Below, one piece after another: positions 1-6,842 of a stretch of DNA of 50,124 nt (positions are counted from its first letter, which is position 1; every line of letters starts with the position of its first letter). Made by a program: the position numbers and the translations under genes. Origin of the DNA: an uncultured Eubacteriales bacterium (GTDB lineage: Bacteria; Bacillota; Clostridia; Lachnospirales; Lachnospiraceae); contig OMXJ01000019.1 in the NCBI GenBank assembly GCA_900315015.1, forward strand, positions 1 to 50,124, in the 5' to 3' direction. The notes beneath the pieces were generated by a model. It saw nothing but the letters and a program-made list of their open reading frames with translations. It did no database searches and had not been told where the DNA came from.

Positions 1-1
1 A

Positions 2-109
2 ACCGTTAATAAGAACGGCAAAATCACAGGAAAATCAAAAGGAACCTGCTACATTTACGTATACACGGTAAATGGACTTATGAAGAAAGTAAAAGTAACT
101 GTAAAATGA
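2..109 (+). CDS. C-terminal end of a Big_2-type Ig-like surface protein (partial)
   Basis: An open frame enters from the left edge and stops at a TGA. It encodes about 35 residues (VNKNGKITGKSKGTC, then YIYVYTVNGLMKKVKVTVK). The alternating pattern ending in K-V-K-V-T-V-K is the last strand of a bacterial Ig-like group 2 (Big_2) domain, a fold common in secreted Lachnospiraceae surface proteins. Only the tail is visible, so the function of the whole protein cannot be told. It is followed by a strong terminator. Confidence 0.6.
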   Translation, partial: TVNKNGKITGKSKGTCYIYVYTVNGLMKKVKVTVK

Positions 110-155
110 TCAAAAGTAGAATAACAGTAAATTAAGAGTTTTCTATTTATTATGA

Positions 156-205
156 AAAACTCCGGCATTCGTCATCTTTTAATGAATGCCGGAGTTTTGT
201 TTTCC
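156..205 (+). terminator. Rho-independent terminator after the Ig-like protein
   Basis: A 15-bp perfect stem (AAAACTCCGGCATTC paired with GAATGCCGGAGTTTT) with a 13-nt loop runs into a T-rich tract (GTTTTCC). It ends the transcript of the partial gene on the left. Confidence 0.85.
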
Positions 206-301
206 TTCAGTTTGATTGCCAATTATTGATAATTATAAAAAGTGAAATTGCAAATATTATTTTAGAAAAGTGGCATTTTGACCATAAAAATAAAATAAAA
301 G

Positions 302-330
302 TTGCAAATGAGATAAAACTATGATATATT
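302..330 (+). promoter_or_regulatory. Sigma-A promoter of the DUF4143 ATPase gene
   Basis: TTGCAA, a 17-nt spacer and TATATT lie 46 nt before the chosen start at 376. The rest of the 110-363 gap holds only the terminator and A/T-rich sequence. Confidence 0.6.
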
Positions 331-375
331 TTAATAAAATGGATTAACTACCAGAAATCTAAAATGGAGTGCGAG

Positions 376-1665
376 ATGGAAATAAAAAGAGATATTTATC
401 TTAACAGACTCATAAAACGAAAAAATAACGGATTGATTAAGGTAATAACAGGTATTAGAAGGTGTGGGAAATCGTATCTTCTCTTTAAGCTGTTTTATGA
501 TTATCTGATTAATTTAGGTGTACCGGAAGATAATATTATAGCTATACCGCTAGATGACTATGATTATGCTGCTTATTGTGATCCACATAAATTATACGAG
601 TATATAAAAGACCGCATTAAGGACAGTAAACAAAATTACTATGTTTTTATAGATGAAGCACAGTATGCCATTTCGAAAGAGGAAATGAAGAATCCGGATA
701 TTCCAATAAGGTTATATGGCGTGTTGAATGGTCTTCTTAGGAAAAGGAACGTAGATGTTTATGTAACCGGAAGTAATTCGAAATTTCTTTCTTCTGATAT
801 AATGACAGAATTCAGAGGACGTGGAGATGAGGTGCATATTGCGCCACTTTCATTCTCAGAATTTTATCCGGCCTCAGGGAAAGAACGTCAAGATGCCTGG
901 AAAGATTACTTATACTATGGAGGATTGCCTCATATATTGGAAGAGCCGGACATAGAAAGCAAAAATTCATATCTTGAAAGGCTTAATAGGGAAATATATC
1001 TGAAAGATATTGTAGAACGTTATGGCATAAGAGATGAAGCGGGTATGGAAGATTTGATGAAAATACTTGCTTCTGATATAGGTTCACTCACAAATGCCCA
1101 AAAGGTTTCAGATACATTTAAAAGTAAAGGAAATAAGGGCATTACTATGCCAACCATATCAAGTTATCTTGCGTATTTGCAGGAGAGTTTTATTATTCAA
1201 AAAGCTGATCGTTATGATATTAAAGGAAGAAAGTATATAGGGACACCTTCAAAGTATTACTATACTGATTTGGGACTTAGAAACTCATTACTTAATTTTA
1301 GGCAATATGAAGAAACTCATCTGATGGAGAATGCTATTTATAACGAATTGATTTATCGTGGGTTTAATGTTGATGTGGGTGTTGTAGAGACAAGAGTTTC
1401 TGAAAATGGAAAAAGTATCCGTAAACATCTTGAAGTTGATTTTGTGATTAATCGAGGTAGTGTAAGATATTATATACAATCAGCATTTGCTCTTCCAACA
1501 CAGGAAAAAATAGATCAAGAACAGGCCTCGCTTATAAGAATTCCGGACTCTTTTAAGAAGATAATAGTGGTTAATGGAATCTCGCCATTATGGAGAAACG
1601 AGCAGGGAATAACTTTTATGGGATTGTATGATTTCTTTTTGAACGAAAATAGCCTAAATATGTAA
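376..1665 (+). CDS. DUF4143-family AAA ATPase with nuclease-like C-terminus
   Basis: A 429-residue protein of the AAA_14/DUF4143 family. The P-loop GIRRCGKS is at residues 26-33, the Walker B-like strand is YVFIDEAQ, and the sensor-like segment is VTGSNSKFLSSD. The C-terminal third has a restriction-endonuclease-like EVDFVINRG pattern, but the usual E-V-K lysine position reads YYIQS, as in one large subgroup of this family. The family is widespread in anaerobes; its role is unproven (defence or toxin-antitoxin-like roles have been suggested). I chose the ATG at 376 because GGAG lies six bases upstream and the family normally begins MxxKRxIYL; the ATG at 364 has no ribosome site. It is monocistronic behind its own promoter. 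A second, more distant member lies at 46473. Confidence 0.85.
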   Translation: MEIKRDIYLNRLIKRKNNGLIKVITGIRRCGKSYLLFKLFYDYLINLGVPEDNIIAIPLDDYDYAAYCDPHKLYEYIKDRIKDSKQNYYVFIDEAQYAISKEEMKNPDIPIRLYGVLNGLLRKRNVDVYVTGSNSKFLSSDIMTEFRGRGDEVHIAPLSFSEFYPASGKERQDAWKDYLYYGGLPHILEEPDIESKNSYLERLNREIYLKDIVERYGIRDEAGMEDLMKILASDIGSLTNAQKVSDTFKSKGNKGITMPTISSYLAYLQESFIIQKADRYDIKGRKYIGTPSKYYYTDLGLRNSLLNFRQYEETHLMENAIYNELIYRGFNVDVGVVETRVSENGKSIRKHLEVDFVINRGSVRYYIQSAFALPTQEKIDQEQASLIRIPDSFKKIIVVNGISPLWRNEQGITFMGLYDFFLNENSLNM

Positions 1666-1682
1666 TGTGACTACGAGGATAG

Positions 1683-1901
1683 AAGAATATTGATGAGGTA
1701 AAACTCAGCAGCGGTACAATTGCTAAAAGATGTTTATGGCTTGATTTTGAAAAACTTGGGGCATATTTTCTTTTGGATGGAAAGGTAAAAGATATTGCAA
1801 GTCCTGAATACAATGATATCGATCATGATGTTATTGATGGAGTATCAGGCGTGCTGAATGAGACCTATGAAAAACTGATGGATATCGCGAGGGAAGATTA
1901 A
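1683..1901 (+). pseudogene. Unidentified gene remnant
   Basis: An open stretch of about 72 codons after a TAG, with no ATG, GTG or TTG near its beginning, ends in TAA. It encodes a soluble-looking acidic segment (SGTIAKRCLWLDFEK, then LGAYFLLDG). Codon use resembles real genes, so I read it as the 3' end of a gene whose front was lost. I do not recognise the family. Confidence 0.35.
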
Positions 1902-1951
1902 TGGATTTACAAAAGGAAACCACCGCCGTTCAGGACGAACCTGAGCGGCGG

Positions 1952-2770
1952 TTAACCGTCAAGCCATTCTTTTATCGTCCTTATTAGTCCGGTATCGAGC
2001 GGCTCCTTTATGAGTCTGCGATATGTTTTCTTCACATTCAGAATACTGTTTTCCCCGTCATTTACATGCAGAATATGTGTAAGTCCTTCGGGAGCAAAGC
2101 ATCTGATGTGGCTTTCTGCCCAAAGTGCATCAAGTCTGTGATAGTCTGCCTGAAAATCAGCCTTGCCTGTGATCGCAAGTACGGGCTTGCCATATCTTTT
2201 CAGGATCTCAGCAAAATCCTCCGAGGTATATGCTCCGTGTTCCCGCAGCCATTTTGCAGGCACACCTGCGCCATTGACATACACTTTTTCTTTGGTTGTT
2301 TCCTTGCTTTTCCCGAACATATCATCAATCGTTGCAAGCTGTTTATTGAGATCGAAGCTCTTTCGCAAGATCGCCCCTGTCAAGCCTTTCATGGAGGGAA
2401 GCTCCTCAGCCATTCGTTTGTTCTGATAATAAAGTGCGTCCTTTATGCACATTCCAGCACCGCCCAGCAGGATCAATCCTGCTGTTTCTTCTTTTTCTGT
2501 TACAAGAGTTGCAATCATCGTTCTCTTGCTGTGTCCGCAGACGAGTATTCTGTCTTCATCAACATACGGCAGGCTTTTCAGATAACGGATCACAGAGATC
2601 GCATCATTCGTCAGGTCTGACAGTCCTGCACTGTTGAAACTGCCGCCCGATCCGTGAGTGCCGCGCTTGTCGTAACGGGCAGATACATAGCCGCACTCTG
2701 TAAATGTATGTGCCAATTCCTTATACATATTGGAATGAAGACCGAAACCTCTGAATTGTATATTGTTCAC
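1952..2770 (-). pseudogene. Alpha/beta hydrolase, N-terminally truncated
   Basis: This frame encodes 272 residues of a BAAT/dienelactone-hydrolase-like alpha/beta hydrolase. RYDKRGTHGSGG (normally RYDKRGxGxS) is the strand 4 region, VCGHSKRTMIA is the nucleophile elbow, and LTHILH carries the catalytic histidine. Two things suggest decay. The usual front with the oxyanion-hole HG motif is missing: the only start is a GTG with no ribosome site and an in-frame stop lies about eight codons upstream. The elbow also reads G-H-S-K-R instead of G-x-S-x-G. Base composition is more GC-rich than its neighbours, suggesting transfer. It may still be transcribed, but I would not expect activity. Confidence 0.6.
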
Positions 2771-2839
2771 TTCAAAAAAATGAAATCACAGGTGCTGTTT
2801 ATGATAAAAATGAATCTGTGTGGAAATTATAATACTTAA

Positions 2840-3039
2840 GTCTCATATCAGTCTCATCAAAATGAGACTATGTATTAATTGAAAAGTGCTGAAAGGTTAT
2901 GCACTTTTTCGAGGCCTTTCTATGCACTTCGGGGTTGACAAACACAGGAAAGTCTCATTGCAGTCTCACCATAGTCTCACGGAGTCTCATGCGTAAATGA
3001 GACTTTATGAGACTTAGTTATAAAATCTATATATGAGAC
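2840..3039. repeat. Cluster of ten GTCTCAY motifs, partly helically phased
   Basis: The heptamer GTCTCA(T/C) occurs on the plus strand at 2840, 2851, 2952, 2963, 2974 and 2984, and inverted (ATGAGAC) at 2862, 2997, 3007 and 3033. The middle four are 10-11 bp apart, one helical turn, as in iterons or multi-site operators. A hairpin (GAAAAGTGC with GCACTTTTTC) lies between the two groups at about 2881-2910. No gene is seen from 2771 to 3450 apart from these repeats and the features listed next. Confidence 0.7.
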
Positions 3040-3194
3040 TTAAAACAAAACAGCAAAAATATACTTTAAAATATAAGTGCCTGCCCATATCATTTTTGTT
3101 GACAAGGCGGAGGTGTCTTTTTATTACCCTATTGGGCAAAATGGTAAAAAGGATTTTTAAAATGGAGTAGAAACGATTGTGCCAAAATGTTGTG

Positions 3195-3287
3195 AGATAT
3201 TGAAGTGACATTGAAGTGATATTGAAGTAGATATTGAAGTGATATTGAAGTAGATATTGAAGTGATATTGAAGTACAATTGAAGTGG
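3195..3287 (+). repeat. Short tandem repeat, unit about GATATTGAAGT(A/G)
   Basis: About eight units of 10-12 bp built on GATATTGAAGT follow one another, alternating GTGATATTGAAGT and AGATATTGAAGT. It is intergenic, with no long frame that would make it a coding repeat. Confidence 0.75.
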
Positions 3288-3297
3288 ATAATATACT

Positions 3298-3370
3298 GTA
3301 CCCAAAAGAGTGGACAGTTGAAAGTTGAGCAGACCCTTTTATAGGACAGTAATATATTGAGCCTGGGATA
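3298..3370 (+). other. Possible IS3-type terminal sequence
   Basis: TGTACCCAAAAGAGTGGACA resembles the TG-starting ends of IS3-family elements, many of which carry an AAA..GTGGACA block. No transposase frame follows, so at most this is an orphan end. The assignment is from memory of the family and is weak. Confidence 0.25.
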
Positions 3371-3392
3371 GGCATAAAACCGGACATTCTTC

Positions 3393-3421
3393 TTGAGTTA
3401 AAAGTTGGCATGTGGTATACT
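3393..3421 (+). promoter_or_regulatory. Sigma-A promoter of the broken gene at 3451
   Basis: TTGAGT, a 17-nt spacer and TATACT; an AGGAGGG ribosome site at 3437-3443 and the ATG at 3451 follow at normal distance. Confidence 0.6.
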
Positions 3422-3450
3422 CTGAAAATGAGAATCAGGAGGGTACGCAC

Positions 3451-3895
3451 ATGCAAAGGAACAAGTTCACAAAAGGAGAAGACTGTATTAAAAAATACGA
3501 GAGAACTGATAATCCATTTGATATGGTTCGAAATGCTTTTCCTATATATATAAGCATGGATAGCTATTCTATTGTAATTAAGGATGTTACAGTAGAAGAA
3601 CTGGAGGAATTAAGGGAATCAGGAGAATTTGATAGAGAACTTATGACCTGTAGACCTATTATGAACCGTGACAAAGAAGGGTTCATTAAACTGTTCACTG
3701 AGTTGATAAATAATAGTAATAACTTTTTATGCGGATTATTTTATGAGGTCAAGAAAATTATTGGAGTATTGCTGTTTTAGCGTTGATGCAAAGTTGCGGG
3801 AGCATCATGAATATAGAGGAATTTTTTATGATGATTATATCTATAGCTTTTTGAAATCGGATATTAATAAATTGAAGGAGATCAAGTATGTATAA
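3451..3895 (+). pseudogene. Frameshifted small gene of unknown function
   Basis: The first frame starts MQRNKFTKGEDCIKKYERT behind a strong ribosome site and ends at 3780. The next frame over continues smoothly from about 3755 (KLLEYCCFSVDAKLREHHEY, then RGIFYDDYIYSFLKSDIN) to a TAA at 3895. Joined, they would give about 147 residues, so one indel near 3735-3760 probably broke the gene. The protein is soluble and acidic with no motif I recognise. The gap from 3896 to 3988 holds nothing else. Confidence 0.5.
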
Positions 3896-3988
3896 ACCTT
3901 TGAAAAGTATTGATCATACTTGAATAATTAAGAAGAATGTAGAAAGGTGAAGGCAAATATTATTGCTGTAAATAAAAGAATGAATACT

Positions 3989-4028
3989 AAAAACGGAGTC
4001 CTAATGTTATATAAGGACTCCGTTTTCT
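3989..4028. terminator. Bidirectional terminator
   Basis: The stem AAACGGAGTCC / GGACTCCGTTT has A-rich sequence before and T-rich sequence after, so it can work on both strands. It ends the minus-strand lipoprotein operon and the broken gene on the plus strand. Confidence 0.8.
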
Positions 4029-4046
4029 TTGTAAAATAAGGATTTG

Positions 4047-5930
4047 TCAGTCACTTATTTCACTTGCATTTCCAGGTGCCATAATCAGCTCTGAATTGGC
4101 AGTTTCTGAAAATTCTGTGATATAGAAAACTGTTTTGCGGTCGAACACATTATATCTGAACGCTACCAGCTCATCGTTACGGCAGAAGAACAAAACAGGG
4201 GAACTATTTTGGAATTCCCATTTTTCAATGTCATATTCTTCACCGTTTATCGTACCCTTGAAGGAGCGGATATATGTAAAACCATCCAAAGGCTCCAGTG
4301 AGTCAGGAAGATGATACCATATCTCTTCAGGCGTGTAGAAATCACCCTTATCATAGCGTCTGAAACCACCGTTATCGTCAGAGTTATAGATATAATCTCC
4401 TTTATAAATGGTCTTAATCTGATAATTAAAAGAATTGTCATGAGAAGATACGATTTCGTTCTCATAGAAATCCGCTCCGTCATAAGTCAGATAGTTGTAA
4501 TCACTCCTGAAACCGCCTATTGCACGCCATTCGAGAGTGAATGGCTTGTAGCTCTTAAACCAATCAAGGTATTTTTGTACCACTGAAGGCTTAGATATAG
4601 CCTCACCTTCGACTATCTCGCCAAGAAGATCCGGAAGATCGTATTTTGCAGTATCTTCCTTATACCAGTCTTCTACAGTCTTTTTCTTATCAAGCTCTAT
4701 CTGATCTGCAATCTCCTTTGTATGAGTACGTGCGTGTTCAAGAGTTTCATTAATATCAATAGGCATTGCATCTGCGCTTAGTAAAGCGGTCATGACCGCA
4801 AGTCCATCCGCGCCGTACTGCCAGCCTGAAACTATCTTTCCATCATCATCAAGAAGCACCGCGATATTATCATCAGGGCCTTTGTACACCTCGCAGAGAT
4901 AATCACCAGTGCTTAGCGATGCATTGAATCCATAAGCGAATGTATATTTATCTGCAATACGTTTTGCAAGAGGGACTGTTTCAAATGTACCCTCGAAACT
5001 GTCAGCAGGATAAAATATATCGTAAAAATCACGGCGGAAATAGGCTTCATCTGAGTTTCCGAAATATTCGTACACATCGGAATCTGTACTAAGAGGCGAA
5101 CTGTTGATATTTACGTCTGTTTCCGTGCTGGTTTCTTCGAGATAGTAGATATCATCGCCGCTTTTTGCAAAATCGAAGAGTTTCGTTGAACGGTCATCTA
5201 TATAGAAGAAAGCTGTCTCGCCGAATATAGAGGATGTATCTGTATCAAGCTGAGGTTCGTTTTTTTCTTCTGAAGTGTCAGCCTCTTGTGAGGAGCCGAT
5301 ACCATATTTACCATCTTTAGCAAGAATATCAAGGGCAGTGTGCGCTATTATTTCATCAGCGATGAGTGCCGCTTTTTCGTTATCAGCAGGTATCATAAAA
5401 GACCCGTGGTTGTTAATATCTGAATAATACCAGCTACCGTCAGTACAGTATATGTATTTACTATTAAGCGTATTATTCACATCTACAGAAAACAGGACAT
5501 CTTTTCTTTCCAGCGTAGGTTGCATTTCAGAGCTCTCGCGCAAAGCTTTAAGACGGTTATATATATCTATGTCGTATGTATGTTGTACTATCGCACTGAA
5601 GTGATTTCCGAAGATGTTTTCAGCGTGTACTGCAATTTCGCCTAAATAGAAATCGGTCACTTCTTCAGGAGTGGCATTCTCTGAGGATGAAGAGGATTCT
5701 TCCTGTGATTTATCATCAGTCGCAGGAGTATTTTCATCCGTACTGGTATTGCCTGTTGACAAATATGTCGGCAGATCTGTTGACAAAGTTGTCGACAAAT
5801 CTGGTGCTGTGGTTATAGCTTCTGAGCTATTTATCGTTGTTGAATTCGGTTTATTATCGGTGCAGCCTGATAAAATAAGAACTGCAGCGATGGCAAGAGG
5901 TCTTAATTTTTTGATGTTTTTTATGGTCAT
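4047..5930 (-). CDS. Large secreted lipoprotein of unknown function
   Basis: A 627-residue protein with a type II signal peptide: basic start, hydrophobic core LAIAAVLIL and lipobox LSGC with the lipidated cysteine at residue 23. A Ser/Thr/Asp-rich linker of about 70 residues follows (repeated LSTxLPTYLST-like units), then a long mixed alpha/beta ectodomain rich in aromatic and acidic residues. It should sit on the outer face of the membrane. No enzyme motif is visible. The start is supported by GGAGAT just upstream. It is the last gene of the minus-strand run after the phosphodiesterase, 86 bp downstream of it, and ends before a strong terminator, so it may be a substrate-binding or accessory component of the ABC transporter encoded upstream. 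That role is inferred from context only. Confidence 0.75.
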   Translation of the reverse strand: MTIKNIKKLRPLAIAAVLILSGCTDNKPNSTTINSSEAITTAPDLSTTLSTDLPTYLSTGNTSTDENTPATDDKSQEESSSSSENATPEEVTDFYLGEIAVHAENIFGNHFSAIVQHTYDIDIYNRLKALRESSEMQPTLERKDVLFSVDVNNTLNSKYIYCTDGSWYYSDINNHGSFMIPADNEKAALIADEIIAHTALDILAKDGKYGIGSSQEADTSEEKNEPQLDTDTSSIFGETAFFYIDDRSTKLFDFAKSGDDIYYLEETSTETDVNINSSPLSTDSDVYEYFGNSDEAYFRRDFYDIFYPADSFEGTFETVPLAKRIADKYTFAYGFNASLSTGDYLCEVYKGPDDNIAVLLDDDGKIVSGWQYGADGLAVMTALLSADAMPIDINETLEHARTHTKEIADQIELDKKKTVEDWYKEDTAKYDLPDLLGEIVEGEAISKPSVVQKYLDWFKSYKPFTLEWRAIGGFRSDYNYLTYDGADFYENEIVSSHDNSFNYQIKTIYKGDYIYNSDDNGGFRRYDKGDFYTPEEIWYHLPDSLEPLDGFTYIRSFKGTINGEEYDIEKWEFQNSSPVLFFCRNDELVAFRYNVFDRKTVFYITEFSETANSELIMAPGNASEISD

Positions 5931-5938
5931 ATATCTCC

Positions 5939-6027
5939 TCTCTCTAATGTGATATTTAGACTAAAATGCGGCATCAACTTGTGCATATGAATTCAGTATC
6001 GCATCTCTCTAATGTGCTATTTAGACT
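5939..6027. repeat. Imperfect 23-bp direct repeat between phosphodiesterase and lipoprotein genes
   Basis: The block CTCTCTAATGTGATATTTAG at about 5940 recurs as CTCTCTAATGTGCTATTTAG at about 6006, both followed by ACT. One copy overlaps the stop codon of the phosphodiesterase gene; the other forms the leader of the lipoprotein gene up to its ribosome site. It may mark a past duplication or insertion of the lipoprotein gene, or a processing or regulatory site. Confidence 0.6.
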
Positions 6028-6826
6028 CATCAGCCCGTAGCGTTATGTACTTTCTGTTCCATTCAGAAAACGGCTTGAAGATATACTTGCTGTTTTTATG
6101 AAGGAGCCTTTTTTTAATGTGCTTTGGATTAACGTGTTCGAAGGTAATGATATCTGTATAAGGAAGAACAAGAGAAATAGCCTCTTTAGAATCAACAGTC
6201 CAAAGATTGGTGAGGTGATGTTTAGAATACCTTCTAAATGCTTTGCGGTTCATCAGTCTTGAATCGTAATCTATGCCTTCGAAAAAGTGCCTGAAAATAA
6301 ACATAAAGCTATGAGAATAGCTGATAAGGAGTTGTCTGATGTAGCCGGATTTCCTGAAATAGAAAAGAGACCTCGGATCAAAAGAAATCAGAATAACATT
6401 ATCCTTATTTTTAATGTACTTAGCAAGAGTAAGCTTAACAGCACGTGCAAGCCTCTTGTGATTACTTTTATAGACCTTCATCTCAACAACCATAGGAACG
6501 CGTTCGTTGTTGAGCTTTAAAACCTCCTTGAAGGTTGGAATCATCTCACCGTCAAGGAGCCTGTAATTGGTACGGATCTCATTTAAGGTAAGCCTTTCGA
6601 TGATGCCATCCTTACCGGTCATACGCTTCATGTTAGAATCGTGAAAAACAACCAGCTTATTATCACTGGTGATGTGAACATCAAGTTCAATCGGCATTTT
6701 TTCCTTAATGGCATTCTCAAAGGCCTTGAGACCGTTTTCACTGAAACGGTCGTTGTGCAGGCCTCTGTGGCAAATACCCTTAAGGAAAGCCGGATTAATA
6801 CGTTTTAACGCAGTTTCTTTATTCAT
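6017..6826 (-). CDS. Glycerophosphodiester phosphodiesterase
   Basis: A 269-residue GDPD-family enzyme, which hydrolyses glycerophosphodiesters to glycerol-3-phosphate and an alcohol. The catalytic pattern is intact: H20-R21 (ICHRGLHND), metal ligands E47 and D49 in IELDVH, and general acid H62 in VVFHDSNMKRMTG. VEMK and TVDS motifs follow at their usual places. There is no signal peptide, so it is likely cytoplasmic. I chose the ATG at 6826 (MNKETALKRINP) because GAGG precedes it and the longer frame would run into the upstream transporter gene. It lies 16 bp after the ABC transporter in the same direction, so it is co-transcribed and probably handles lipid-head-group or teichoic-acid breakdown products. 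Confidence 0.9.
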   Translation of the reverse strand: MNKETALKRINPAFLKGICHRGLHNDRFSENGLKAFENAIKEKMPIELDVHITSDNKLVVFHDSNMKRMTGKDGIIERLTLNEIRTNYRLLDGEMIPTFKEVLKLNNERVPMVVEMKVYKSNHKRLARAVKLTLAKYIKNKDNVILISFDPRSLFYFRKSGYIRQLLISYSHSFMFIFRHFFEGIDYDSRLMNRKAFRRYSKHHLTNLWTVDSKEAISLVLPYTDIITFEHVNPKHIKKRLLHKNSKYIFKPFSEWNRKYITLRADESK

Positions 6827-6842
6827 AAGAACGCCTCGATAA

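Noticed and set aside
2066-2620. 184-codon plus-strand frame
   Set aside because: It is the mirror of the alpha/beta hydrolase frame; Cys/Phe-rich composition and no ribosome site.
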